From assembly GCF_900115505.1 (NCBI RefSeq), contig NZ_FOWQ01000009.1, positions 166,374-230,373 of the forward strand: a stretch of 64,000 bases of DNA. The letters are read 5' to 3'. The position numbers were made by a program, and so were the translations under genes. The notes below the pieces were generated by a model that saw only the letters and a list, made by a program, of their open reading frames with translations, made no database searches and was not told where the DNA came from. Below, in pieces: positions 9,766 to 16,916 of this stretch (the stretch's first letter is position 1; each line of letters opens with the position of its first letter). Source of the DNA: Geodermatophilus dictyosporus (lineage in GTDB: Bacteria > Actinomycetota > Actinomycetes > Mycobacteriales > Geodermatophilaceae).

Positions 9766-10647
9766 ATGGTCAGCGTCGATCAGCCCGCCTCCCCGGATCC
9801 CGCCCTGGCCGGGCGCGCACACCGCGCCGTCGAGCCGCTGCACAACCACGTGTACTTCGTGTCGGAGACCGAGGAGCACCTCACCGCGGCCGGCCTGCGC
9901 CCGGGGCGGATGGTCTACTTCGCCGGCCGGGCGGCCCCCATGGGCGCGGTCGGCCCGGGCGTGGTGACGGCGACCTTCTCGAACTTCTCCCCGGCGGTCG
10001 TCGCCCGGCACGTCCCCCGCGCGTGGACGCTGGCCGCCCCGGAGCAGGTGGTCGCCGCCCGCGCCGCCGCCGCCCGCGCCTCGCTGACCCGGCTGCTCGG
10101 CGGGGAGCAGGCCGCGGCCGCACCGGAGGTGGCCGAGCTCGGCGACCTGCTCGCCGACGCCTGCTCGGTGCTGACCGCCGAGGGCCGCCCGCTCTACGCC
10201 GGCCACGCCGACCTGCCCTGGCCCGAGGACCCGGTCACCCGGCTCTGGCACGCCGCCACGCTGCTGCGGGAGTGGCGGGGCGACGCGCACGTCGCCGTCC
10301 TCGTGCGGCACGGCCTGTCGGGCATGGAGGCGCTGCAGACCCACGTCGCCACCGGCCGGGCCTTCCTCGAGCCGGTCGCCCAGACGCTGCGCGGGTGGAC
10401 CGACGACGAGTGGGCCGCCGGCTGGTCCCGGCTGGCCGAGCGCGGGCTGGTCACCGGCCGCGCGCTGACCGAGGCGGGCCAGCGGCTGCGCGCCGAGCTG
10501 GAGGCCGAGACCGACGCGCTGTCGACCGCCCCGTGGCAGCACCTCGGGCCCGAGCGGACCGCCCGCGCCACCGCGCTCGGCAAGCAGCTGTCGGGCACCA
10601 TCGTCGCGGCCGGCGCCTACCCGGCCGGGGTCTTCGCCGGCCGGTGA
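9766..10647 (+). CDS. SCO6745-type helical protein, 293 aa
   Basis: The sequence is mostly alpha-helical and matches the actinobacterial SCO6745 family: HNHVYFVSETEEHLTAAGLRPGRMVYFAGRAAPMGAV (in runs) is the diagnostic N-terminal region, followed by FSNFSPAVVARHVP and a C-terminal region LGPERTARATALGKQLSG. No catalytic function is known for the family. There is no signal peptide or membrane segment. The last bases overlap the following gene (GTGA), indicating coupled translation. Confidence 0.82.
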   Translation: MVSVDQPASPDPALAGRAHRAVEPLHNHVYFVSETEEHLTAAGLRPGRMVYFAGRAAPMGAVGPGVVTATFSNFSPAVVARHVPRAWTLAAPEQVVAARAAAARASLTRLLGGEQAAAAPEVAELGDLLADACSVLTAEGRPLYAGHADLPWPEDPVTRLWHAATLLREWRGDAHVAVLVRHGLSGMEALQTHVATGRAFLEPVAQTLRGWTDDEWAAGWSRLAERGLVTGRALTEAGQRLRAELEAETDALSTAPWQHLGPERTARATALGKQLSGTIVAAGAYPAGVFAGR

Positions 10648-11177
10648 CCGCCCGGCTGCCCGACGGACCCGACGACGGGCCGGCCGCCGAGCTGCTGCGC
10701 GCCCGCCGCGGCGGCGTGCTGACCACGCTCGACCGGCTGCTGCTGCACAGCCCGCCGGTGGCGGAGGGCTGGAACGCGCTGCTGGGCGCGCTGCGCGGGG
10801 CCACCACGCTGCCCGCCGACCTGCGCGAGCTCGTCGTCCTGCGGGTCGCGGTCCTCAACGCGGCGGAGTTCGAGTGGACCTCCCACGCGCCCATCGCCCG
10901 CCGCGCCGGGCTCACCGACCTGCACCTGCGGGTGCTGCGCACGGCCGACGCCACCGCCGAGCCGGTGTGGTCGCCGGTGCAGGCCGCCGTCCTCGCCTTC
11001 ACCGACGCCTCCACCCGCCACGTCGCCGTCCCCGACGAGGTCTTCGCGGCGGTGCGGGAGCACCTCGACGACCGGCAGGTCGTCGAGCTCGCGGTGCTGG
11101 TCGGCGGCTACGGGATGGTGTCCCGGTTGCTCGTCGCCCTCGCCGTCCCCCCGTCGGACGGGGAGGTTCCCGGCTGA
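10644..11177 (+). CDS. Carboxymuconolactone decarboxylase family protein (AhpD-like fold)
   Basis: All-helical protein of 177 aa with the family core LRELVVLRVAVLNAAEFEWTSHAPIARRAG (in runs) around residues 58-85. The CxxC pair of AhpD peroxidases is missing; the position reads EFEWTSH, as in the redox-inactive CMD branch. LAVLVGGYGMVSRLLVAL near the end is also typical. It probably acts on small lactones or has a binding role, but this is not decided. It is translationally coupled to the SCO6745-type gene. Confidence 0.82.
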   Translation: MTARLPDGPDDGPAAELLRARRGGVLTTLDRLLLHSPPVAEGWNALLGALRGATTLPADLRELVVLRVAVLNAAEFEWTSHAPIARRAGLTDLHLRVLRTADATAEPVWSPVQAAVLAFTDASTRHVAVPDEVFAAVREHLDDRQVVELAVLVGGYGMVSRLLVALAVPPSDGEVPG

Positions 11178-11221
11178 GCCGTTCCTCCCTATGGTCTGGG
11201 TCACAGTCCAGGGGAGGCGTC

Positions 11222-12835
11222 ATGACCACGACCGACCGCCGGCCCGGCTCCGGGCAGCCCACCGACGTCGACGCCGCGTTCCGCGGCTCCGCCACCTACC
11301 GCAGCCTCGGTGAGCAGACGCTCAGCCCGGCCGAGGAACGGTTCGAGAAGGGCCGGCGCACCGTCGGGCTGTTCCTCGCCCCGCTGGTGACGATCGTCTT
11401 CGCGCTGCTCCCGCTGGGCATGGAGAGCCAGCAGCAGCTGCTGGCCGCCATCCTGCTCGGCGTCATCGTCCTGTGGATCACCGAGCCGGTACCCATCCCG
11501 ATCGGCGGCCTGATCGGGGTCGGCGCCATCGTCGTCCTCGGGGTGGTGCCCGCCGACGAGGCCGTGGGCCCGTTCGGGTCGACCACGGTGTTCACCTTCA
11601 TCGGCGCGTTCATCCTGGCCGCGGCGATGCTCAAGCACGGCGTCGCGCGGCGCTTCGCGATGGCCATCCTGTCGCTGCGCTGGGTCGGCGCCTCGACCGC
11701 GCGGGTGGTCATCGCCTTCGGGGTGATCACCGCGCTGCTGTCGGCGTTCGTGTCCAACACCGCCACGGTGGCCATGCTGCTGCCGACGGCCCTGGGCATC
11801 CTCACGGTCATCGCCAAGCTGCTGCAGGACAAGCAGCTGGTGGCGCCGGACTTCGACCCGCTGCGGCTGCGCATCGGTGTCGCGCTGATGCTGATGCTGG
11901 CCTACGGCGCGAGCGTCGGCGGCCTGATCACGCCCGTCGGGACCCCGCCGAACCTGATCGGCCGCGGGCTGATCGAGGAGGCGACGGGGGAGCGGATCGG
12001 GTTCCTGCAGTGGATGCTCATGGCGCTGCCGATCTGCGCGCTCATGTTCGTGGCGCTGGCCGCCGTCCTGCTGCTGCTCAACAAGCCGGAGATCCGGCGG
12101 ATCGAGGGCGTGCACGAGTACGTCGAGGCCGAGCGCGCCCAGCTCGGCCCGGTGACGCGGGCGGAGAAGAACACGCTGGTCGCCTTCGGCGTCACGGTGT
12201 CGCTGTGGATCTTCCCCGGCGTCATCGCGCTGACCGCCGGCACCGACTCCGCGCTCTACGAGACGATCAGCGGGCGGATCAACGAGGGCATCGTCGCCGT
12301 CCTCGGCGCCTCGCTGCTGTTCCTGCTGCCCACCGACTGGAAGCGCCGGGAGTTCACCCTCAACTGGTCCGACGCCGCGACGATCGACTGGGGCACGGTC
12401 CTGCTGTTCGGCACCGGGATCATCTTCGGCTCGCTGCTCGCCGACACCGGCCTGGCCGAGACCATCGGCAACGCCTCGGCGGACACCCTCGGGCTGACCA
12501 GCACCTTCGCCATCACGATCTTCGCGGTCATCCTGGCGATCATCATCTCGGAGACGACCTCGAACACCGCCTCCGCGGCGGTCGTGGTTCCGATCATCAT
12601 CCCGGTGGCGGTGGCCGCGGGGATCAACCCGTTCGTGCCGGCGCTGGCGGCGACGTTCGCGGCGTCCTTCGGCTTCATGCTACCGGTGTCGACGCCGCAG
12701 AACGCGATCGTCTACGGCTCCGGCGTCGTGCCGATCACCAAGATGATCCGCTCGGGGATCTCGTTCGACGTCCTCGGCGCGCTGCTGATCGTCGTGCTGC
12801 TGCCGCTGATGGTGGGGCTCGTCCTCGACGTGTGA
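11222..12835 (+). CDS. DASS/SLC13 family anion:sodium symporter
   Basis: The 537-aa integral membrane protein has a 50-residue cytoplasmic N-terminus and about 11-12 hydrophobic segments. Both family repeat signatures are clear: FVSNTATVAMLLPTALG with TPVGTPPNLIG in the first half, and SETTSNTASAAVVVPIIIP with PVSTPQNAIVYGSG in the second. In this family SNT motifs bind sodium and the carboxylate. Likely cargo is a di- or tricarboxylate, or sulfate. ATG 11222 follows CAGGGGAGG. It is monocistronic by position. Confidence 0.92.
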   Translation: MTTTDRRPGSGQPTDVDAAFRGSATYRSLGEQTLSPAEERFEKGRRTVGLFLAPLVTIVFALLPLGMESQQQLLAAILLGVIVLWITEPVPIPIGGLIGVGAIVVLGVVPADEAVGPFGSTTVFTFIGAFILAAAMLKHGVARRFAMAILSLRWVGASTARVVIAFGVITALLSAFVSNTATVAMLLPTALGILTVIAKLLQDKQLVAPDFDPLRLRIGVALMLMLAYGASVGGLITPVGTPPNLIGRGLIEEATGERIGFLQWMLMALPICALMFVALAAVLLLLNKPEIRRIEGVHEYVEAERAQLGPVTRAEKNTLVAFGVTVSLWIFPGVIALTAGTDSALYETISGRINEGIVAVLGASLLFLLPTDWKRREFTLNWSDAATIDWGTVLLFGTGIIFGSLLADTGLAETIGNASADTLGLTSTFAITIFAVILAIIISETTSNTASAAVVVPIIIPVAVAAGINPFVPALAATFAASFGFMLPVSTPQNAIVYGSGVVPITKMIRSGISFDVLGALLIVVLLPLMVGLVLDV

Positions 12836-12957
12836 ACGGGGGGTGGACGGAGGGGGAAGTCATCCGCTCCGGGGAGGCCGCGGCCGGCACCGCGTGCCAC
12901 GATGGACGACGGCCCGCGCGACGCCGGCCGCCACCGACGGGAGGGAGGGAGAGCGCC

Positions 12958-13005
12958 GTGCGCAGCGAACCCCCCAGTCCCAGTCCCGTGGTCCTCGTCC
13001 GATAG
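12958..13005 (+). CDS. Putative proline-rich leader peptide (15 aa) upstream of corA
   Basis: A short ORF VRSEPPSPSPVVLVR starts at GTG 12958. It is preceded by an unusually strong ribosome-binding stretch GGGAGGGAGGGAGAG ending 5 nt before the start. It contains a Glu followed by four prolines in six residues, the kind of sequence that makes ribosomes unstable at low Mg2+ in the Salmonella mgtL leader. The ORF ends 8 nt before an RNA hairpin and 83 nt before corA. Translation is inferred, not shown. Confidence 0.5.
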   Translation: MRSEPPSPSPVVLVR

Positions 13006-13012
13006 CCCCCGG

Positions 13013-13064
13013 TCGCCGCGCGCCCGGTGCGCAGCGCGGCGAGGACCGCCGCTGTGTCCTCGCC
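13013..13064 (+). promoter_or_regulatory. Mutually exclusive hairpins in the corA leader (putative attenuator)
   Basis: Hairpin A pairs 13013-13021 with 13034-13042 (9 bp). Hairpin B pairs 13038-13046 with 13056-13064 (9 bp perfect, GGCGAGGAC with GTCCTCGCC). They share 13038-13042, so only one can form. A ribosome at the leader stop codon (13003-13005) would cover the left arm of A and favour B; early release on the prolines would allow A. This is the layout of a translation-coupled attenuator. Which of the two is the OFF state is inference. Confidence 0.5.
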
Positions 13065-13088
13065 CGCCAGCGTCCCCGGGAGCCCGTC

Positions 13089-14225
13089 ATGGCCGACCGT
13101 CGCCTCGCGCCCCTCTCCGCCCTCACCCTCGGGCGCCGTCCCCGCCCGGCCCCGCCGCGCCGGGTCGTCGTCCCCCCGCCGCCGCCCGAGCCGGAGCGCC
13201 AGTCGCGGCTGGTCGACAACGCCGTCTACGCCGGCGGCCGCCGGGTCGCCACCCCCGGGTCGGCCGCCGAGAGCCACGACTGGCTGACCGAGGGCTTCGA
13301 CGACCGGATGGTGTGGCTGGGCCTCTACCGGCCCGAGCCCGCCGAGCTGGGGGAGCTGGCCGAGCAGTACGGCCTGCCCGACCTCGCCGTCGAGGACGCC
13401 ATCCAGGCCCACCAGCGGCCGAAGTTCGAGCGCTACGGCGACACGCTCTTCGTCGTCCTCAAGGCCGCGCGCTACCTCGACGCCGTCGAGCAGGTCGAGT
13501 TCGGCGAGCTGCACCTGTTCCTCGGCCGGCAGTTCGCGATCACCGTCCGGCACAGCGAGTCGCCCGACCTCGCCCGCGTGCGGCGGCGGCTGGAGAGCGA
13601 GCCGGCGCTGCTGGCCAAGGGCAGCGAGGCGGTGCTGTACGCGATCCTCGACGCCGTCGTCGACGGGTACACGCCGGTCGTCCTGGGCCTGGCCAACGAC
13701 ATCGAGCAGATCGAGACCGAGGTCTTCCGCGGCGACCCCGGCGTCTCGCGGCGCATCTACGAGCTGTCGCAGGAGGTGCTGGAGTTCCAGCGGGCCGCCC
13801 GGCCGCTGACCGGGATCCTCGCCGCGATCACCGCCGGGTTCGACAAGTACGGCGTCGACGAGGACCTGCGCAGCTACCTGCGCGACGTCGCCGACCACGT
13901 CGTGCAGGTCAACGAGCGGGTGGAGGGCTTCCGCCAGCAGCTGCGCGACATCCTCACCGTCAACGCGACGCTGGTCGCGCAGCGGCAGAACGAGGAGATC
14001 CGCGAGCTCACCGAGGCCTCGATCGCACAGGGCGAGGAGGTCAAGAAGATCTCCGCCTGGGCGGCCATCCTGTTCGCGCCGACGCTGGTGGGCACGGTCT
14101 ACGGGATGAACTTCGAGGACATGCCCGAGCTGTCGTGGCACCTGGGCTACCCGTTCGCGCTGGTGCTGATGCTGGGCGTGAGCCTGACGCTGTACGCCGT
14201 CTTCAAGCGCCGCGACTGGATCTGA
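13089..14225 (+). CDS. corA: CorA-type magnesium/cobalt channel
   Basis: CorA forms pentameric Mg2+ channels. The 378-aa protein has a Pro/Arg-rich N-terminus, a cytoplasmic alpha/beta and long-helix domain (about 45-310, with VEDAIQAHQRPKFERYGDTL in the typical place), and two membrane helices at about 316-337 and 349-369. They are joined by the selectivity loop YGMNFEDMPEL, where GMN is residues 339-341. The C-terminal KRRDWI is also family-like. I start at ATG 13089; upstream in-frame codons are leader sequence. A leader ORF and hairpins precede it. Confidence 0.95.
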   Translation: MADRRLAPLSALTLGRRPRPAPPRRVVVPPPPPEPERQSRLVDNAVYAGGRRVATPGSAAESHDWLTEGFDDRMVWLGLYRPEPAELGELAEQYGLPDLAVEDAIQAHQRPKFERYGDTLFVVLKAARYLDAVEQVEFGELHLFLGRQFAITVRHSESPDLARVRRRLESEPALLAKGSEAVLYAILDAVVDGYTPVVLGLANDIEQIETEVFRGDPGVSRRIYELSQEVLEFQRAARPLTGILAAITAGFDKYGVDEDLRSYLRDVADHVVQVNERVEGFRQQLRDILTVNATLVAQRQNEEIRELTEASIAQGEEVKKISAWAAILFAPTLVGTVYGMNFEDMPELSWHLGYPFALVLMLGVSLTLYAVFKRRDWI

Positions 14226-14226
14226 C

Positions 14227-14295
14227 GAAGGACCACCCTTCCCCCCACGCCTCGCAGGCTCGGCGCGGGGCCCTGAGGGGCGGCCGTTCCAGCAC
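14227..14295 (+). repeat. Structured ~70-bp intergenic repeat, copy 1
   Basis: Beginning one base after the corA stop, it reads GAAGGACCACCCTTCCCCC, then ACGCCTCGC, a variable GC centre, GGGCCCTGAGGGGCGGCC and GTTCCAGCAC. The second copy is at 43691-43760, directly behind the yceI stop. The ends are an imperfect inverted repeat (13 of 16 positions pair), so the RNA would fold into a long hairpin. A role as terminator or mRNA 3'-end element is likely but unproven. Confidence 0.7.
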
Positions 14296-14323
14296 GTCAC
14301 CACGCGCCGGGGTGGCGGCGGGG

Positions 14324-14352
14324 AACAACCCGCTGGTCGGGCCGGTTAGGAT
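14324..14352 (+). promoter_or_regulatory. Probable ssrA promoter
   Basis: A good -10 element TAGGAT lies at 14347-14352, 17 nt before the mature tmRNA 5' end at 14370. This leaves a short precursor leader for RNase P to remove. The -35 region is poor (around 14324, AACAAC). The assignment rests on the -10 and its position. Confidence 0.45.
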
Positions 14353-14369
14353 GGGTGCACAACTGCACA

Positions 14370-14743
14370 GGGGGTGAATGGTCTCGACTGCGGTCGGGTG
14401 ACCAGGGGAAGCGAGCCGAGGAAGCCGACGATGAGCTCGTTAACCACGCGTCGGAAAACACACAAGCGCCGACAAGAGTCAGCGCGCGTACGCCCTCGCT
14501 GCCTGACAGCGAGTGTGACGCTGTCAGCCCGGGTTCGGTCATCGACCCGGTGTCTGGCATCAGCTAGATGACTCACCGTGCGTGCCGGTCGCGGGCGTGC
14601 ACGGGACACCTCACAGCGACTGGGCCTGTCATCTCGACGTGTTCGCGCGATCGGGAGGGCCGAGCAGAGGCAGAGCGGACTGCGCTCGGAGAAGCCCTGG
14701 TGATGCGTCGCAGGACGCGGGTTCGATTCCCGCCACCTCCACC
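14370..14743 (+). ncRNA. ssrA: Transfer-messenger RNA (tmRNA)
   Basis: The 5' end GGGGGTGAATGGTCTCGAC and the 3' end GACGCGGGTTCGATTCCCGC followed by CACCTCC form the tRNA-Ala-like acceptor. The first seven bases GGGGGTG pair with CACCTCC including the G3-U pair recognised by alanyl-tRNA synthetase, and the T arm is GCGGG-TTCGATT-CCCGC. The resume codon is GCC at 14468 and the tag reading frame ends at TGA 14504-14506. The CCA end is only partly encoded (ACC then C). tmRNA with SmpB rescues ribosomes stalled on mRNAs lacking a stop codon and tags the product for proteolysis. Confidence 0.96.
14468..14506 (+). CDS. ssrA: tmRNA proteolysis-tag reading frame (ADKSQRAYALAA)
   Basis: From GCC at 14468 the frame encodes ADKSQRAYALAA then TGA. 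The first Ala codon is the resume codon and the tRNA-like end adds a further Ala before it. The tag is close in pattern to the mycobacterial ADSHQRDYALAA, sharing the Gln-Arg core and YALAA end that is recognised by ClpXP-type proteases. The other two frames over this stretch give no ALAA end, which fixes the frame. Confidence 0.93.
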   Translation, partial: ADKSQRAYALAA

Positions 14744-14747
14744 CCTG

Positions 14748-14786
14748 ACGGGAGCCCGCACGGACGACGTCCGTGCGGGCTCCCGT
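14748..14786 (+). terminator. Strong ssrA terminator hairpin
   Basis: A perfect 18-bp stem (14748-14765 with 14769-14786) closed by a 3-nt loop begins 4 nt after the tmRNA 3' end. The stem starts ACGGGAGCCCGC. There is no T tract, but the stability and position make it the evident terminator; being symmetrical it may also stop transcription from the other strand. Confidence 0.85.
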
Positions 14787-14801
14787 GCGTCCGGGGCCGC
14801 T

Positions 14802-15190
14802 CAGCCCTTGAGCAGCCGCATCGTCTGGTGGGACACGGCGCGGGCGACGCGGGCAGGCCGATGAGCTTCGCCATCAGGAGCGCCTCGAAGGCCTCGGCGT
14901 CCGCGACCGCCACGTGCACGAAGTAGTCGGGCACGCCGAACAGCCGCCGGACGCTGACCACCTCGTCGAAGGCCAGGACCGCGGCCTCGAACTCCTCGAC
15001 GGCGCGCCGGTCGTGGCGCGGATCTCCACGGCCACGATCACCTCGAAGGTGCGCCCGGTGGCCCGCGGGTCGATGACCGCCCGGTACCCGGCGATGACCC
15101 CTGCACCGGTGGCGGCGGAACGTGCTGCTGAGCACCTCCGCCGGCACCGCCGTGCACGTCGCCCTCGCCACCCTGCTCGCCGGCGCCTGA
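14802..15190 (-). pseudogene. Broken Lrp/AsnC-family transcriptional regulator
   Basis: Three frames on the minus strand together spell an AsnC-type protein. GVIAGYRAVIDPRATGRTF with EVIVAVEIRATTG lies at about 15100-15010, then FEAAVLAFDEVVSVRRLFG with VPDYFVHVAVADAEAFEALL and MAKLIGLPA down to 14855, then RVARAVSHQTMRLLKG ending at the TGA 14802-14804. At least two frameshifts separate the pieces, and the N-terminal HTH region is missing or unrecognisable beyond about 15190. All ligand-domain strands are still readable, so decay is recent. Confidence 0.8.
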
Positions 15191-15194
15191 GCCA

Positions 15195-15221
15195 CCGGGT
15201 GTGGGGACGGCACACACCCGG
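15195..15221. terminator. Hairpin upstream of the secreted esterase gene
   Basis: CCGGGTGTG at 15195-15203 pairs with CACACCCGG at 15213-15221 around a 9-nt loop. It may be an old terminator or a leader structure of the gene starting at 15320; the sequence does not decide. Confidence 0.35.
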
Positions 15222-15319
15222 CGCCGGCCGCTGTGGACCGGGCACCTGGCGCTCCTCCCGAGGTGACCGCAGCATGTGATCCGGAACTCGGCCGGACAGT
15301 CGCGGACAAGGGAGTCCTC

Positions 15320-16756
15320 GTGTCGCAGCGCAGACGAACCACCCTCACGATCACCACCCTCGGCATCACGGCGGCGCTCGCGCTGCAGGCGTCGCCCGCA
15401 GCAGCCGTACCGGGAGGCCACGGCCCGGGCGTCGGGGCGCGGCCCTGCACGGCGGGCGACACGGTCGAGGTCCCCGGCGCGGAGCACAGCGTGACCGCCT
15501 GCCTGCCCGACCTGACCACCTCCGGCCTGCAGCAGCAGGCGCCCGGGCGGTACACCGACGTCGCGGACTGGACGGGGCTGCACGCGCTGGGCACGCAGAA
15601 CCCGTCCGGGGTGCCGGGGCTGCAGGTCGACGGCTACTTCCCCGACACGTCCACCTCCAACACCCTCCACGGCTGGAACCACGACAGCCAGTTCGTCCTC
15701 CGGATCCCGGACGACTGGAACGGTGGCCTCGTCGTGGCCGGCGCACCCGGCACCCGCAAGCAGTACGCCTCGGACTTCCTCGTCTCGGACGCCGTGCTGG
15801 CGCAGGGCTTCGCCTACGCCTCCACGGACAAGGGCAACAACGGGGTCGACTTCTACCGCGACGGCGTCGCGCCCGGCGACGCCGTCGCGGAGTGGCACCA
15901 GCGGGTGACCGAGCTCGCGGTCGCCGCGAAGGCCACCCTGCGCCAGCACCTCGGCCAGGCGCCGCAGCGGACGTACGTGGCCGGCATCAGCAACGGCGGC
16001 TACCTGGTGCGGTGGCAGCTGGAGAACCGGGCGCACCTCTACGACGGCGGCGTCGACTGGGAGGGCACCCTCTTCACCCCCGACGGGCCCAACCTGTTCA
16101 CCTACCTGCCGACCGCGGTGCGCTACACCCTCGGCCAGGCGACGGCCGAGGACATGTACGCCGCCGGGTTCGCGCGCGGCTCCGAGCCGCTGTGGGACTA
16201 CCACCGGACGGTCTACTGGGGACTGACGCAGAAGACCTACCGGGCCGAGTTCGACCCGGCGTACGACCCGGCGTGCCCTGGCCCGACGGCCGGCACGACC
16301 CTGCCCGCCATCCTGGCGCCCTGCCCGAGCGACGCCGGCTACGACACCTGGTTCGCGAACCCGGACTCGGAGCCGGTGCACGACGCGCTGGCCCGGATCA
16401 GCCTGACCGGCAAGATCAAGAAGCCGCTGCTCACCCTGCACGGCACCCTGGACGCCCTGCTCCCGATCAGCACCGACAGCGACGTCTACGCCGGGATGAT
16501 CGCCGACCAGAACCGGGACCGGCTGCACCGGTACTACCGCATCGAGGGCGGCAACCACGTCGACAGCCTGGTGACCGTGGACCCGCAGCTCCTGCGGCCG
16601 ATGCTGCCCTGCTTCCGCACCGCCTTCGACGCGCTCACGGCGTGGGTCGAGGAGGGCGCGCAGCCGCCGGCCAGCACGACGGTCCCGCGCCCCGCAGGGG
16701 TGGATGCGAGCGACCCGGCGCTGCTGAACACCTGCTCGCTGGCCTCGGGGGGCTGA
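15320..16756 (+). CDS. Secreted alpha/beta hydrolase, tannase/feruloyl-esterase-like
   Basis: The start is GTG 15320, 5-11 nt behind AAGGGAG. Residues 1-29 form a Sec signal peptide (RRR, hydrophobic core, cleavage near ASPAAA), so the enzyme is exported. The mature 450 residues show the nucleophile elbow GISNGG near residue 226, an acid in LHGTLDALLPI and the His in EGGNHVDS, a complete Ser-Asp-His set. Cys pairs near the N- and C-termini suggest disulfides. Closest in style are 3-hydroxybutyrate-oligomer hydrolases and tannase-like esterases; the substrate is not determinable. It is monocistronic, with a terminator behind. Confidence 0.8.
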   Translation: MSQRRRTTLTITTLGITAALALQASPAAAVPGGHGPGVGARPCTAGDTVEVPGAEHSVTACLPDLTTSGLQQQAPGRYTDVADWTGLHALGTQNPSGVPGLQVDGYFPDTSTSNTLHGWNHDSQFVLRIPDDWNGGLVVAGAPGTRKQYASDFLVSDAVLAQGFAYASTDKGNNGVDFYRDGVAPGDAVAEWHQRVTELAVAAKATLRQHLGQAPQRTYVAGISNGGYLVRWQLENRAHLYDGGVDWEGTLFTPDGPNLFTYLPTAVRYTLGQATAEDMYAAGFARGSEPLWDYHRTVYWGLTQKTYRAEFDPAYDPACPGPTAGTTLPAILAPCPSDAGYDTWFANPDSEPVHDALARISLTGKIKKPLLTLHGTLDALLPISTDSDVYAGMIADQNRDRLHRYYRIEGGNHVDSLVTVDPQLLRPMLPCFRTAFDALTAWVEEGAQPPASTTVPRPAGVDASDPALLNTCSLASGG

Positions 16757-16774
16757 CCCGTCCCGTCGCCACGG

Positions 16775-16814
16775 CGAGGGCCCCGGTGCGGAGGACGTCC
16801 GCCCGGGGCCCTCG
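16775..16814 (+). terminator. Terminator after the esterase gene
   Basis: CGAGGGCCCCGG (16775-16786) pairs with CCGGGGCCCTCG (16803-16814), and an inner GCGGA/TCCGC stem (16788-16792 with 16798-16802) extends it. It begins 19 nt after the stop codon. Confidence 0.8.
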
Positions 16815-16916
16815 TGCGTCGCGGCCGCGGGCGGCCGGGCAGGGCGACCGGCTGCTCCCGGAACCGCGCGGTCCGGCAGAGTGACCGGCATCACCCTTCC
16901 GAGCAGAGGAGCTGCC

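Noticed and set aside
14568..14926. Short frames overlapping the end of the tmRNA gene and the region behind it
   Set aside because: They run through the tRNA-like end and the terminator hairpin of ssrA, which fully explain the sequence.
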